Notes: generated by a model not told the origin, from the letters alone. DNA of 64,000 nucleotides from Oleomonas cavernae (GCF_003590945.1 NZ_QYUK01000011.1:2012001-2076000), one strand, 5' to 3'; positions 39,240 to 49,594 are shown, numbered from the stretch's first letter. Translations and numbers: made by a program.

Positions 39240-42200
39240 ATGGCAAAGCGTGACCGGGGGATCGTTCAGGCCAATCTCGTCGCCGGGCTGATGCTGCTGG
39301 CTGCCGCCGACACGGCCGGCGCCCAGCCGGCGGCCGGCAGCGAGATCCCGATGTTCCTGTCGGACACGGCGCCGGCCGCCCCTGCCCCTGTCGCACCTGC
39401 CGCATCGCCTGCCCCGGCCGCGGCAGCGGTGCCGGCGCCTGCAAAACCTGCCGCCAATGCGCAGACGGTCGAGCAATTGCTGGAACAAGTGACCTTCTGG
39501 CGCCAGCGCGGGCGCAACGAGATGGCCCAGAAGGCGGTCGACCAGGCGCTGTCGGTCGACCCCGCCAATCTCGACGCGCTGTTCCAGGCCGGGCTGATCG
39601 CCGCCGAGGGGGGCAGGTCGAACAGGCAAACCGGCATCTGGCCAGGCTGGCAGCCCTGGCCCCGGCGGACCCGCGCACCGAACGGCTGCGCCTGGCCATC
39701 AACCGGGGCGTGATCTCGCCCGGCCTGATCGCCCAGGCACGCAGCCTTGCCGCGGTCGGCAAGGCGGAACAGGCGGGCCAAGTCTACCAGCAGGCCTTCG
39801 GCAACCTGCCGCCGCCGCTGGAGTTCGCCTACGAATACTATATGACCGTCGCCGGCACCGAACGCGGCTGGCAGATCGCCCGGGACGGCCTGGCCAGCAT
39901 GGCCCGCCGGGCACCCAACGACGCCGGCATCCAGATCGCCTATGGCCAGGTCCTGACCTACCGCGAGGTCACCCGCCGCGAGGGCATCGCCCTGTTGGCG
40001 CGCTATGCCGGGCGGGACGAGACGGCGCTGAAGTTCTGGCGCTCGGGCCTGCTGTGGCTCGAGGCGCAGGCAGGCGAAGCCGGCCTCTACGAGGACTATC
40101 TCAAGGCCTATCCCGACGATGCGGAAGTGGCAGCAGCCTACCGGAAGCTGACGGCCCCGGTCACGGCCGATACGACCGAGCATGCCTTCATGCTGGGCCT
40201 GGCCGCCATTAATGCCGGCAAGCTTGGGGAAGCCGAAGATTACCTCGACACCGCGCTGCGGCTCGACCCCGGCAATGCCAATGCCCTGGCCAGCCTGGCC
40301 AGCCTGCGGCTGCGCCAGGGCCGGCCGGGCGATGCCCTGGCCTTGCTGAAGCAGGCGATCGCCGCGGCACCCGACCGCCGGGCAGAATTTGCGCAAGCCT
40401 ACGACTCGGCCGCCTTCCTGGTGACCTATCAGTCGGCGGTCGCGGCGATGAAGGCGGGCCACCCCGCCCGCGCCGAACAATTGCTGCGGCCGATCGCCTA
40501 CGGCGGCAACAAGGATCGCCGGAATGCCCTGGCCCTGCTGGGCGATGCCCTGGCGAAGCAGGGCAAGGACGCCGAGGCCGAGAAGGTCTATCGCCAGGTC
40601 CTGCAAGGCAACCCCGGCAGTCGCCAGGCCTTGCTGGGCCTCTACGGCGTGCTGATCCGGCAGAACAAGGTGGCCGAGGCCAATGCCCTGGCCGCGCGCA
40701 TCCCGGCCCAGGACCGCGCCCGCTTCGAAGGCGGTGTCGACGCAGCGGAGGCCGGACGCTATCGCAGCGAGGCCGAACGGCTGGCGCTGGCCGGCCAGCC
40801 CGACGCCGCCTCGGCGGTCTACCAGAAGGCCCTGGCGACGGATGCCGGCAACCCCTGGGTCAGGCTGTCCTATGCCCGCTTTCTGCTGCGCCAGGGCGAC
40901 AGCGCCCAGGCCCAGGGCTTGATGGCGCCGCTGACCGCGCCTGCTGCGCCCGGCGCCGATGCGCTTTATGCCGCCGCCCTGTTCGCGGTCGACCAGAATC
41001 GCTTCCAGGAGGCGATCGCCCAGGTCAATCGGATTCCCGGCCCGCAGCGGACGCCGGCGATTACAGCCTTTGCGCGCGAGATCACCGTGCGCCACACGAT
41101 CGCCCAGGCGCGCGCCGCCTTCGACGGCGGCAACCGCACCCAGGCGATCGCCGCCATGCGCTCGCTTGCCGCGCGCGGCGACCTGTCCCCGGCAACGCGG
41201 GGCGAGCTGGCTTCGGCCCTGTACGACATGGGCGATACCGAGGCGGCGCTGGCCCTCGCCCGCACCGAATTGGCCAAGGGGATCCCGGCGGGCGGCCAGG
41301 TGTCGGACTATGCGGCCCTGGCCGCGGTGCTCGCCCGCAGCGGCAACGACGCCGAGGCCGGCGCCCTGCTGATCCAGCTTCAGCCCCTGGTCAAGAGTCC
41401 CAGCGACCAGCGCGGGCTTCAGGACCTGCGCAACAGCATGACCGTGCAACGGGCCGGCCAACTGCGCCTGGAAGGCAAGCTGGCGCCCGCCTACGACCTG
41501 CTGGCCCAGGCCCTGCGCAGCGACCCCAACGACCCCGTCCTGCTGGCGGAACTGGCCAATCTGTATGCCGCCGGCAAGATGTACCCGGAAGCGACATCGC
41601 TCTACGACGGCCTGATGGCGCGCATGCCCAACAATCAGACCATGGTGCTGCAGGCGACCAATGTCGCCATCGCCAGCGGCGACTACGGCCGCGCCCACGA
41701 ATTGCTGGATCCGCTGCTCGACGGCGGCCAGCCGACCGCGCAGACCTATTTCGTCGCCGGCCAACTGGCCCGGGCGGAAGGCGATACCGGCGGGGCGATC
41801 GAGGCGCTGGAACACGCCCGCAGCCTGCGAGCGCAAGAGCTGGGCATCGCCGAAACCGATATGGTTGCGCCGCCGGCAGGATCCCCGCCCCCCCGTCGGC
41901 ACCCGGGCTGGCCCCCAACCCCTTCCGCAGCCGGCTGGACCCGGGCCAGGCAGCCCCCGTTGCCGCGGCACCGGCGCCGACCGCGCAGGCAGATGCAATG
42001 GTCTACCTGCCGGCCGCCAACACGGGTGCCACGCCCGGCGCCAGTTCGGGCCAGACCACCGTGAACCAGTTCGGCACCGCGCCGGCCCCGGTCTACAGCC
42101 CGGGCATCACCCCGGTGCAGGCCCTGACCCCGGCCGGGGCCCCGGCGCGCCCCACCCGCCAGGTGGCTTTCGGCGCGCCCGGCGCCCCGCCCGTCAGCGA

Positions 42201-43341
42201 CCCGCTGGCCCGCGACATCGGCACCGCCCTGGGCGAATTGCAGCGCGAGGTGGCCCCCGTCGCCTATGCCGATCTCGGCTTCCGCTACCGGGATGGCGAG
42301 GTCGGCCTGGGGCGCCTGTTCGAGCTGGACAACACCACCTCCTTCACCTTCTCGCCGGCCAATACCGGCCGCCTGACCGTGCAGGCCAACCCCGTCCACG
42401 TCGCCGCGGGCAAGCCCGATCTGGGCGGCGCGAAACGGTTCGGCACCAACCCGCTGCTGGCCCCGGCAAGGCCGCTTCGCCCCGCCGACCAGACCGATAC
42501 CGGCCTCGGCCTTTCCGCCAGCTATGCGATCGCCGACGTCAAGGTGGATGTCGGCACCACGCCGCTGGGCTTCCAGCTCGAGTCCCTGCAAGGCGGCATT
42601 CAGTGGCAGCCGGCCCTGACCGATGCCCTGCGCCTGCGCCTGACGGCGGATCGCCGTGCGGTAACGGACAGTGTTCTATCCTATGCCGGCACCCGCGATC
42701 CGCTGTCGGGCAAGGAATGGGGCGGCGTCATGCGCACCGGCGGCGAGATCGGCCTGTCCTACGACGTGGCGGAAGGCGGCGCCTATGGTTCGGTCGGCTA
42801 CCACGTCTATGACGGCACCAATGTCGCCGACAACGCGGCCTGGAGCGCCGATTTCGGCGCCTATCTGCGCCCCTACCGGACCGAAACCTCGCGGCTGCAG
42901 GTCGGCGTGGCGCTGAGCTACCTCAACTTCGACAAGAACCTGAGCCAGTTCACCCTGGGCCACGGCGGCTACTTCAGCCCGCAGAACTATTTCGCCATCG
43001 CCATTCCCGTCGACTATCGCGCGACGGTGAAAAAGTGGACCTACAACATCGGCGGGGCGGTGGGCTACCAGAACTTCCGGCAGGAGGCGGCACCCTATTT
43101 CCCCAATGATCCGGACCTGCAGGCCAGCCTGCAAGCCAACGCGGCCGCCAATCCCGGCAACGACATCCCGACGGCCTATGCGGAATCGTCAGAGAGCGGC
43201 TTTGGCGTCAGCGCCCAGGGCGGCTTCGAATATGCCCTGACGCCGGCGACCACGGTCGGCGGCTCGCTCAGCTTCAGTAATTTTGGCGATTACAGCGAGT
43301 CGAGCGGGAAAGTCTTCTTGCGCTACCAATTTGTCGATTAG
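39240..43341 (+). CDS. bcsC: Cellulose synthase outer membrane exporter BcsC, two frameshifts as sequenced
   Basis: About 1367 residues if repaired. There is a signal peptide-like start, an alanine/proline-rich linker, many TPR repeats through about 41850 (for example LDTALRLDPGNANALASLASLRL), a proline/alanine-rich stretch, and a C-terminal 16-strand-type barrel from about 42200 ending in a terminal FVD segment. One base is missing in the G run at 39608-39613 and one in the C run at 41888-41894. Adding both gives one continuous frame across the three open segments 39240-39713, 39710-42064 and 41998-43341. It would carry the glucan through periplasm and outer membrane. Confidence 0.92.
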
Positions 43342-43352
43342 GGATGTTGCAG

Positions 43353-43844
43353 ATGTCGAAACATGCCATGGACCACCTGCTCGCCGAGGCACCGGGACGG
43401 TCGCTCGCCTATCACGCCGGCCGGCATGCCAGCCTCCAGTGGCGCGCCTTCGTCGCGGCACTGGCGCGCACGCTCTATGACAATGCCGAGGACGGCGACG
43501 CGGATGCCTTCCTGCGCGAGGTCGGCACCAACATGGCACGCGCGCTGCCGCTGCCGCAGGTTGCCACGCTCGAGGAACTGGAAGCGGCGATGAACGCCAA
43601 ATGGGCCGATCTCGATTGGGGCTGGGTGCGCCTGCGCGAAGGCACCGGCGATGTCGGCATCGTGCATGGCGCAACGCCCACCGGCTTTGCCGAGGACACC
43701 GGCGGCACCTGGGGCCGGGCATCGGTGCCGCTGCTCGAAGGCCTCTATACCGAATGGTTCGCGGCGCAGCAGGGGCCTTCGCACCTCGCCGTCTCGCTGG
43801 TCGGCGAACGGGCCGAACCCTTGCACCTGCGCTACGGCCGCTAG
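43353..43844 (+). CDS. bcsD: Cellulose synthase subunit BcsD
   Basis: A 163-residue periplasmic protein that matches the AcsD/BcsD family in length and in its LQWRAFVAALA segment, the FLREVGTNMARALPLP stretch and the GWVRLREG and HGATP segments. In acetic acid bacteria BcsD forms a ring channel that aligns glucan chains into crystalline ribbons. ATG 43344 is possible, but a GGG ribosome site at 43341-43343 favours ATG 43353. Presence of bcsD with a bcsAB fusion marks a type I-like cellulose operon. Confidence 0.9.
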   Translation: MSKHAMDHLLAEAPGRSLAYHAGRHASLQWRAFVAALARTLYDNAEDGDADAFLREVGTNMARALPLPQVATLEELEAAMNAKWADLDWGWVRLREGTGDVGIVHGATPTGFAEDTGGTWGRASVPLLEGLYTEWFAAQQGPSHLAVSLVGERAEPLHLRYGR

Positions 43845-43852
43845 GACCGCCC

Positions 43853-44875
43853 TTGCGCCTCCTGCTCGCCATCGCTGCCGTCATGACCCTGTGGCTGGGC
43901 CCGCGGGCCATGGCGCTCGACGCCACCACCTGGGGCGAGGCCAAGGCGCGGCTGGTCCAGGCCGACGGGCGGGTGGTCGATGCCGACAACGGCGGGATCA
44001 GCCATTCCGAAGGCCAGGGCTATGCCATGGTGGCCGCCGTGGCCATGGACGACCGGGCGACCTTCGATTTGCTGTGGTCCTGGACCGCGCAGCACCTGGC
44101 GCGTGCCGACCGCCGCCTGTTCTCGTGGAAATACGATCCCGCGGCCAATCCGCCCGTCGCCGATCCGAACAATGCCACCGATGGCGACATCATGATCGCC
44201 TGGGCCCTGTCGCGGGCCGCCGGGCAATGGAGTGTCCCCGCCTATGCCGCCGCCTCGGCGGAAATCCGCGCAAGCATCCACGACAACCTGGTCCGCCGGG
44301 TGGCGGGGCGCACGGTGCTGCTGCCCGGGCTGGACGGCTTCAGCGACGACAACGGTGTCACGCTCAATCTCTCCTACCTGATTTTCCCGGCGCTCAAGGA
44401 TTTCGCCAAGGCCGATCCCGCCGGCGGCTGGGATGTCCTGATCAGCGACGGTCTCGCCCTGCTGCTCGATGCCCGGTTCGGCCGCTTCGGCCTCAATCCC
44501 GACTGGCTGCGCCTGGGCGTGGACGGATCGCTGGCCGCCACCGCGACACCGCCGCCCCGCTTCGGCTTCGATGCGGTGCGCATCCCGCTCTACCTGGTCT
44601 GGGGTGGCGAAGGCCGGGCCGAGATGCTGGCCCCCTTCACGCAATTCTGGTCGGGCCTCAATGCCCAGGGCAAGCCGCTGCCGGGCTGGGTCGACCTGCG
44701 CAACGGGCAGGTGGCCGATTACCCCGGCCCGCGCGGCTACGTCATGGTGCAACTGCTGGCGCTTGGCACGCCGGCGATCGCAACGACCGACCTGCCGGCG
44801 ACCGATAGCTATTATTCGACAATGCTTTCCCTGCTGGCCGCGCTCGCCGCCGCCGAGCAGGGCCGATACCGTTGA
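43853..44875 (+). CDS. bcsZ: Cellulose biosynthesis endoglucanase BcsZ (GH8)
   Basis: A 340-residue secreted glycoside hydrolase of family 8. The signal peptide covers about residues 1-22 (LLLAIAAVMTLWLGPRAMA). The catalytic acid is in SHSEGQGYAM and the second catalytic residue in NATDGDIMIAWAL. The start is TTG 43853, placed by an AGGA ribosome site at 43843 and by the signal sequence; all upstream ATG codons lie in bcsD. BcsZ trims cellulose in the periplasm and is normally needed for fibre quality. The gene follows bcsD by 8 bases. Confidence 0.9.
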   Translation: MRLLLAIAAVMTLWLGPRAMALDATTWGEAKARLVQADGRVVDADNGGISHSEGQGYAMVAAVAMDDRATFDLLWSWTAQHLARADRRLFSWKYDPAANPPVADPNNATDGDIMIAWALSRAAGQWSVPAYAAASAEIRASIHDNLVRRVAGRTVLLPGLDGFSDDNGVTLNLSYLIFPALKDFAKADPAGGWDVLISDGLALLLDARFGRFGLNPDWLRLGVDGSLAATATPPPRFGFDAVRIPLYLVWGGEGRAEMLAPFTQFWSGLNAQGKPLPGWVDLRNGQVADYPGPRGYVMVQLLALGTPAIATTDLPATDSYYSTMLSLLAALAAAEQGRYR

Positions 44876-44888
44876 AGGACACCGCAAC

Positions 44889-45578
44889 ATGAGCGCCCTC
44901 CTGGCCGGACTGGTGGTTCTCGTCATCGGCGACAGCCACATGGTTCACAAGAACTACCTGATCGACGAGTTGCACCAGGCGCTGACCGCCCAGGGGGCGA
45001 CCGTCTATTCCTTCGGCGCCTGCGGCACCACCCCGACGGATTTCCTGGTCCCCCACACGACCGACTGCGGCCGCGCCTCGCGCCTTGCCGGCGCGCCGCA
45101 GAAGCTCGAGGAAGGCCCGGCGGTGCCGGTCTGGAATGCCCATGAACTGATCGCCAAGTATAAACCCGGCCGCATCATCATCGTCATGGGCGACACCATG
45201 GGCGCCTACAAGCAGGCGGATTTCCCCAAGGCCTGGATCTGGGACCAGGTGAGTTCACTGACCGGCGAAATCAAGTCGGCCAGTGTCTCATGCGACTGGG
45301 TCGGCCCGCCCTGGGGCACCGAGGGCGGCAGCTTCGGCAAGACCTATGACAAGGTCAAGCAATTGTCCGACTATCTGTCGCAGGTGGTCGCCCCCTGCCG
45401 CTATATCGATTCGACCGGCTTTGCCAGGCCGGGCGAGTGGAAGACCATCGACGGCCAGCACCTGAATGCCATCGGTTACAAGGCCTGGGCGGCGGGCATC
45501 ACCAAGGCCGTGACCGCGGCCCCTGCGGCACCGCCGCCAGGGGCGGCCACGCCGGCGACGGGGGCCGAACCATGGTGA
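44889..45578 (+). CDS. SGNH/GDSL hydrolase-fold protein (BcsX/WssF-like)
   Basis: A 229-residue protein with a hydrophobic start (SALLAGLVVLVIGDSH), the block I serine in GDSH, FGACGTT as the second conserved block and the DGQHLNAIGY histidine block at about 191-200. It sits between bcsZ and the acetylation genes, the position of WssF in Pseudomonas and the neighbourhood of BcsX in Komagataeibacter. It probably acts on cellulose acetyl groups as transferase or esterase. The start ATG 44889 has GAAGGA upstream. It overlaps the next gene by 7 bases. Confidence 0.8.
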   Translation: MSALLAGLVVLVIGDSHMVHKNYLIDELHQALTAQGATVYSFGACGTTPTDFLVPHTTDCGRASRLAGAPQKLEEGPAVPVWNAHELIAKYKPGRIIIVMGDTMGAYKQADFPKAWIWDQVSSLTGEIKSASVSCDWVGPPWGTEGGSFGKTYDKVKQLSDYLSQVVAPCRYIDSTGFARPGEWKTIDGQHLNAIGYKAWAAGITKAVTAAPAAPPPGAATPATGAEPW

Positions 45579-46243
45579 AGCTGCGACACCTGGCCACCGG
45601 CGCGTGCCTGGGCCTCTTCGCCCTCGGCGGGCTGGCCGCGGCCGAGGAACAGACCAAGCTCTACGACACCGGCCCGGACGTGATCTCGGGCTATGTCCGG
45701 TTCGTCAACGCCGCCCGGGCGGATGTCGCCATCACCGCCGGCGGCAGCGGCGCCCTGGCGCTGGGGACCGGCATGATCGGCCGCTTCCAGGCCGTCCCGG
45801 CCCGGCAGGAACTGACGGCAACGCTGGCCGTGGCGGGCAAGACGGCCGAGGTCTCGGTAACGCTTCTGCCCGATGAGTTCGTCACCATCGCCGTGCTGGA
45901 CGATGCCGCCAGCCTGGTGCTGCGCGACCAGCCGCAGGACTTCAATGCCCTGAAGGCCGATATCGCCTTCCTCAACGCGGATCCGGGCTGCGCCGGCGGC
46001 GTCATGCGCGCCGGGGCCAAGAAGACCGTGGTGTTCAGCGCGGTGGCCCCGGGGCAACTGGCGCGGCGATCAGTCAACCCGGTAGCGGCGCTCATCGAGG
46101 CCGGCTGTGGCGAGGCCGCCGCTGGCGGCGTGCTGGACCTGGGTCTGCTGGAAGCCGGCAAGCGTTACAGCGTGGTCGTGGTCCCCGACGGGGCAGGCGG
46201 GCATGTCCTGATCGGTGGCCAGGACGAGCGCGCCCGGTACTGA
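45572..46243 (+). CDS. AlgF-like periplasmic acetylation protein (WssG-like)
   Basis: A 223-residue exported protein. The signal peptide is about residues 1-25 (ACLGLFALGGLAAAEE). The mature part is rich in beta strands and begins with KLYDTGPDVISGYVRFVNA, typical of AlgF-family proteins that pass acetyl groups to a polymer in the periplasm. ATG 45572 overlaps the SGNH gene stop. It is followed after 17 bases by the MBOAT gene. Sequence similarity to AlgF is distant, so the call leans partly on the operon order. Confidence 0.7.
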   Translation: MVKLRHLATGACLGLFALGGLAAAEEQTKLYDTGPDVISGYVRFVNAARADVAITAGGSGALALGTGMIGRFQAVPARQELTATLAVAGKTAEVSVTLLPDEFVTIAVLDDAASLVLRDQPQDFNALKADIAFLNADPGCAGGVMRAGAKKTVVFSAVAPGQLARRSVNPVAALIEAGCGEAAAGGVLDLGLLEAGKRYSVVVVPDGAGGHVLIGGQDERARY

Positions 46244-46260
46244 CGGCAAGGGACGCCATC

Positions 46261-47661
46261 ATGGTCTTTGCGTCCGTCGAATTCCTGACGCTGTTTCTGC
46301 CCCTGTTCTTCATCGCCTATCTGGCGACGCCGGGCCGAGGCCGCAACCTCGTCCTGCTGCTGGCGAGCTGGGTCTTCTACGGCTGGTGGAAGCCGGTCTT
46401 CCTGCTGCTGCTGTGGGGCGTGACCCTGGTCGGCTTTGCCTTCGGCCGGGCGATCGAAGCCGCACCCACCGACCAGGGCAAGCAGCGCCTGCTAGCCTGG
46501 GGTGCTGCCGTCAACCTTGCCCTGCTTGCCTGGTTCAAATACGCCAACTTGGCGATCGGCACGGCCAACGACGGCCTTTCCCTGCTCGACGCCGGACACA
46601 TCGCCTGGGATCCGGTCATCCTGCCGATCGGCCTGTCGTTCTACATCCTGCACGCCATCTCCTATCTCTACGACATCCGGCGCGGCGTGGTGAAGGCCGA
46701 GCCCAGCCTGGTCGCCTTCGGCGTCTACATCGCCATGTTCAGCCAGTTGGTCGCCGGCCCGGTGATCCGCTATCGCTGGGTCGACAAGGAACTGGCGTCG
46801 CGCCGCCTCGATTTCAGCGGGTTCTCGACGGGCGCGCGGCGTTTCATGATCGGCTTTGCGATGAAGGTGCTGATCGCGGATTCGCTGGCGCCGCTGGTCG
46901 ATGCCGCCTTCACCCTGAGCCGCCCGAGCCTGGCCGATGCCTGGGTCGGCACCGGGGCCTATGCGCTGCAGCTCTATTTCGACTTCGCCGGTTACAGCGC
47001 CATGGCCATCGGCCTGGGCCTGATGCTGGGCTTTCATTTCCCCGAGAATTTCAACCATCCCTATCTCGCCACCAGCATCCAGGACTTCTGGCGCCGCTGG
47101 CACATCAGCCTGTCGGGCTGGCTGCGCGACTATCTCTACATCGCCCTGGGCGGCAATCGGGCGGGCAAGGCGCGGACCTATCTCAACCTGATCCTGACCA
47201 TGGCCATCGGCGGCCTGTGGCACGGCGCCGCCTGGACCTTCGTCGCCTGGGGCCTGCTGCACGGCCTGGCCCTGGTCGTGGAACGCCTGGCGGCCAATCG
47301 CGGCGTCCGCCTGCCGAACCTGCTTTCCTACCCGCTGACCATGGCGGTGGTGCTGGTCGCCTGGACCCTGTTCCGGGCCAGCGACTGGTCGGCGGCGCAG
47401 ACCATGCTGATGGGCCAGTTCGGCCTGCACGGGATCGGCCTCAGCGCCCAACTGTCGCTGGCGCTTCACCCGGTCGTCGTGCTGTGGCTGTGCCTGGGCC
47501 TGGCGACGGTCTGGTGGCCTGCCCTGGCGGCGCGCCTGCCAGGCGGCGGCCTGGCCCTGCCGCGCTGGTGGCAGGCGCTGTGGCCGGTTGCCAGCTTCAT
47601 CTACGCGCTGGCCGTGCTCGAAGGGCACGAGACGGTGCCCTTCCTCTACTTCCAGTTCTAG
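46261..47661 (+). CDS. MBOAT family O-acyltransferase (AlgI/WssH-like)
   Basis: A 466-residue inner membrane protein with about 10-11 helices. The MBOAT signature is clear: DFWRRWHISLSGWLRDYLYIALGGN, and GGLWHGAAWTFVAWG with the catalytic histidine. The N-terminus, VFASVEFLTLFLPLFFIAY, is the usual AlgI beginning. It would take acetyl from cytoplasmic acetyl-CoA across the membrane for transfer to cellulose by the AlgJ-like and AlgF-like partners. ATG 46261 is used. The AlgJ-like gene follows after 12 bases. Confidence 0.93.
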   Translation: MVFASVEFLTLFLPLFFIAYLATPGRGRNLVLLLASWVFYGWWKPVFLLLLWGVTLVGFAFGRAIEAAPTDQGKQRLLAWGAAVNLALLAWFKYANLAIGTANDGLSLLDAGHIAWDPVILPIGLSFYILHAISYLYDIRRGVVKAEPSLVAFGVYIAMFSQLVAGPVIRYRWVDKELASRRLDFSGFSTGARRFMIGFAMKVLIADSLAPLVDAAFTLSRPSLADAWVGTGAYALQLYFDFAGYSAMAIGLGLMLGFHFPENFNHPYLATSIQDFWRRWHISLSGWLRDYLYIALGGNRAGKARTYLNLILTMAIGGLWHGAAWTFVAWGLLHGLALVVERLAANRGVRLPNLLSYPLTMAVVLVAWTLFRASDWSAAQTMLMGQFGLHGIGLSAQLSLALHPVVVLWLCLGLATVWWPALAARLPGGGLALPRWWQALWPVASFIYALAVLEGHETVPFLYFQF

Positions 47662-47673
47662 GGAGGCGACGCG

Positions 47674-48801
47674 TTGAGCGAAAAGGGCAGTGAAAATCGC
47701 GAGACGGGGCCGCTGCCCGGCCTCGTTCTCGCCCTGGTCCTGGTCGCCGGCCTGATCTCCGGCCTGTCGAGCCTGCTGTCGCCCCAGGGCGGGGCCTTGC
47801 TGAAACGCGCCACGCTGGCCGATGTCGCGGCGGGGCGCACCACCGGGGAGCTGTCGCGGCTTCTGAACGACGACCTGCTGGCCGGTGCGACCCTGGCGCA
47901 GGCCGCGCGTGCGATCGACTGGCTTGCGGTGGGCGACCTGGGGGCGGCGGTCCGGCGCGGCTGCGACGGCTGGCTGTTCCTGCGCGAGGAGCTGGAAATC
48001 CATGCCGACCCGGCGCAAGCCATGGCCCGGCGCGCCGACCTCGTGGCCCGCGTGGCGACACAGTTGCGCGCCCGGGGGATCGGCCTGGTCATCGCCGTGG
48101 CGCCGGACAAGAGCCGGATCGAGAGCCGGCATCTGTGCGGGTTGGCCCGGCCCGCGATACTGGACGACCGGCTGGCCGGCTTCAATGCCCTGCTGACCGC
48201 CCGCGGCGTCGAAACCGCCGACCTTGCCGCGGCCCTGCGCCCGCTCGACGGCGAGCGCTATTACCGCACGGACACCCATTGGAACGAACGGGGCGCCCGC
48301 GCCGCGGCGCAAGCCATTGCCACCCGCCTCGTCTCCTCAGGGCGAGCCCCCCCGCGGGCGGGCGAAGCCACGCTGACACCGGGCGCCCCCGTCGAGCGGA
48401 TCGGCGACCTGATCCGCCTGGCCGGGCTCGGCGACGTGCCGGCCGGCTTCCGCCCGGCGGGCGATGTCGCGGCCTCGACCAATATCGTCCAGCCCAGCCT
48501 CGGCGGCGACGATTTGCTGGGCGATGCGCCCGGCCCGCCGGTGGTGATGATCGGCAGTTCCTTTTCGCGCAATGCCAATTTCATCGGCTTCCTGGCCGCC
48601 GCGCTGGGCGTGCCCGTGGGCGACATGGCCCGGGACGGCGCCGGTTTCGACGGCGCCGCGCGGGCCTATTTCGCCAATGCCGCCTTCCGCGATACCCCGC
48701 CCGCCATCGTCATCTGGGAAATACCCGAGCGGGTGATCGATGCGCCGGCCGCGGCGGCCGAACAGTCATGGGACGGCGACCTGGCGGCTAAGGCACCGTA
48801 A
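47674..48801 (+). CDS. AlgJ/AlgX-like acetyltransferase (WssI-like)
   Basis: A 375-residue protein with one N-terminal membrane helix (LVLALVLVAGLISGLSSLL), then an SGNH-type domain. Catalytic aspartate and histidine are in RTDTHWN (about residues 200-206) and the serine in MIGSSFSRNA (about 291-300), the order seen in AlgJ and AlgX. It would place acetyl groups on the polymer in the periplasm. The start is TTG 47674 after a strong GGGAGG site. Its end overlaps the minus-strand SGNH gene by 14 bases. Confidence 0.87.
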   Translation: MSEKGSENRETGPLPGLVLALVLVAGLISGLSSLLSPQGGALLKRATLADVAAGRTTGELSRLLNDDLLAGATLAQAARAIDWLAVGDLGAAVRRGCDGWLFLREELEIHADPAQAMARRADLVARVATQLRARGIGLVIAVAPDKSRIESRHLCGLARPAILDDRLAGFNALLTARGVETADLAAALRPLDGERYYRTDTHWNERGARAAAQAIATRLVSSGRAPPRAGEATLTPGAPVERIGDLIRLAGLGDVPAGFRPAGDVAASTNIVQPSLGGDDLLGDAPGPPVVMIGSSFSRNANFIGFLAAALGVPVGDMARDGAGFDGAARAYFANAAFRDTPPAIVIWEIPERVIDAPAAAAEQSWDGDLAAKAP

Positions 48802-49594
48802 GCGTGCCGGGCTTGGCCCGGTCGCCCAGCAGGCGCGCCAAGGCGGGCTCGATCACCTCGGCCAGGCGGGCTTGGGCGAAGGCATCGGGATGGATCGCCG
48901 GGCCGGGCGGCGTATTGCGCGGGTCCATGAACAGGCCGACATCCACCTGGCCGTCCTTGAGGAAGCCGAAGCTGGCATCGACAAAGGTTACATCGCGCGC
49001 CGCGGCGTACTTGTCCGCAAGGTAGGCGTTGACCGCGCCATCCGCCGCGGACTTGAGCGGCGAGACGCCGCTGGGCAGGATCCCGACCACCAGCACCCTG
49101 GTCGCCGGCAGCCCTGTGCGCAGCGTCGCGATCACGGCATCGATGCCGGCCTGCGTCTGTTCCGCGGTCTGGCCCTGGACGGTGTTGTTGGTGCCGATCA
49201 GCAGCACGGCAACGGCCGGCGCAATCCCCGCCATCTCGCCATTGGCCAGGCGCCACAGGACATTCGCCGTGGAATCGCCGTTGAAGCCCAGGTTCACCGC
49301 GTTGCGATCGCCATAGTAGCGCTGCCACAGGGAGAGAAAATCGTATTGCGGGTAAGGGCTGCCGAGCTCGAAGTCGTGAACGATCGAGTCGCCGATGAAG
49401 ATCAGCCGGGGCTTTGCCTGCGCCAGTTCCCGCAGCTTTTGCCGGTGCCGCTCCAGCCACCAGGGGAATTCCGGCCGCGGGATGGCGAGGGTCGCCGGGT
49501 TATCCTGCGCCCGCGCACGCACGGCGGGCAGGAAGGCGGCGGCAATGGCCGTGGCCACGAAAGTGCGGCGGGTCGCAGGCACAGGAATTCCCAT
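48788..49594 (-). CDS. SGNH/GDSL family esterase with signal peptide
   Basis: A 268-residue protein. The start has a twin-arginine-like signal (TRRTFVATAIAAAFLPAVRA, about residues 8-28). The hydrolase blocks are FIGDSIVHDF (serine), NLGFNGDSTANVLWRL (glycine), LIGTNN (asparagine) and DP...IHPDAFAQA (aspartate/histidine), closest in pattern to PAF-acetylhydrolase-like esterases. It is convergent with the acetylation operon. It is a candidate cellulose deacetylase, but that rests only on location. Confidence 0.85.
   Translation of the reverse strand: MGIPVPATRRTFVATAIAAAFLPAVRARAQDNPATLAIPRPEFPWWLERHRQKLRELAQAKPRLIFIGDSIVHDFELGSPYPQYDFLSLWQRYYGDRNAVNLGFNGDSTANVLWRLANGEMAGIAPAVAVLLIGTNNTVQGQTAEQTQAGIDAVIATLRTGLPATRVLVVGILPSGVSPLKSAADGAVNAYLADKYAAARDVTFVDASFGFLKDGQVDVGLFMDPRNTPPGPAIHPDAFAQARLAEVIEPALARLLGDRAKPGTLTVP

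Noticed and set aside
35332-39762. A 1476-residue open frame on the minus strand across bcsAB
   Set aside because: It is antisense to a gene with clear catalytic motifs, has no family similarity that I can see, and is of low-complexity Arg/Gln/Gly/Ala composition. Such long shadow frames are normal in GC-rich DNA.
46492-48312. A 606-residue minus-strand frame across the MBOAT and AlgJ-like genes
   Set aside because: Antisense to two genes with complete catalytic motifs and good starts.
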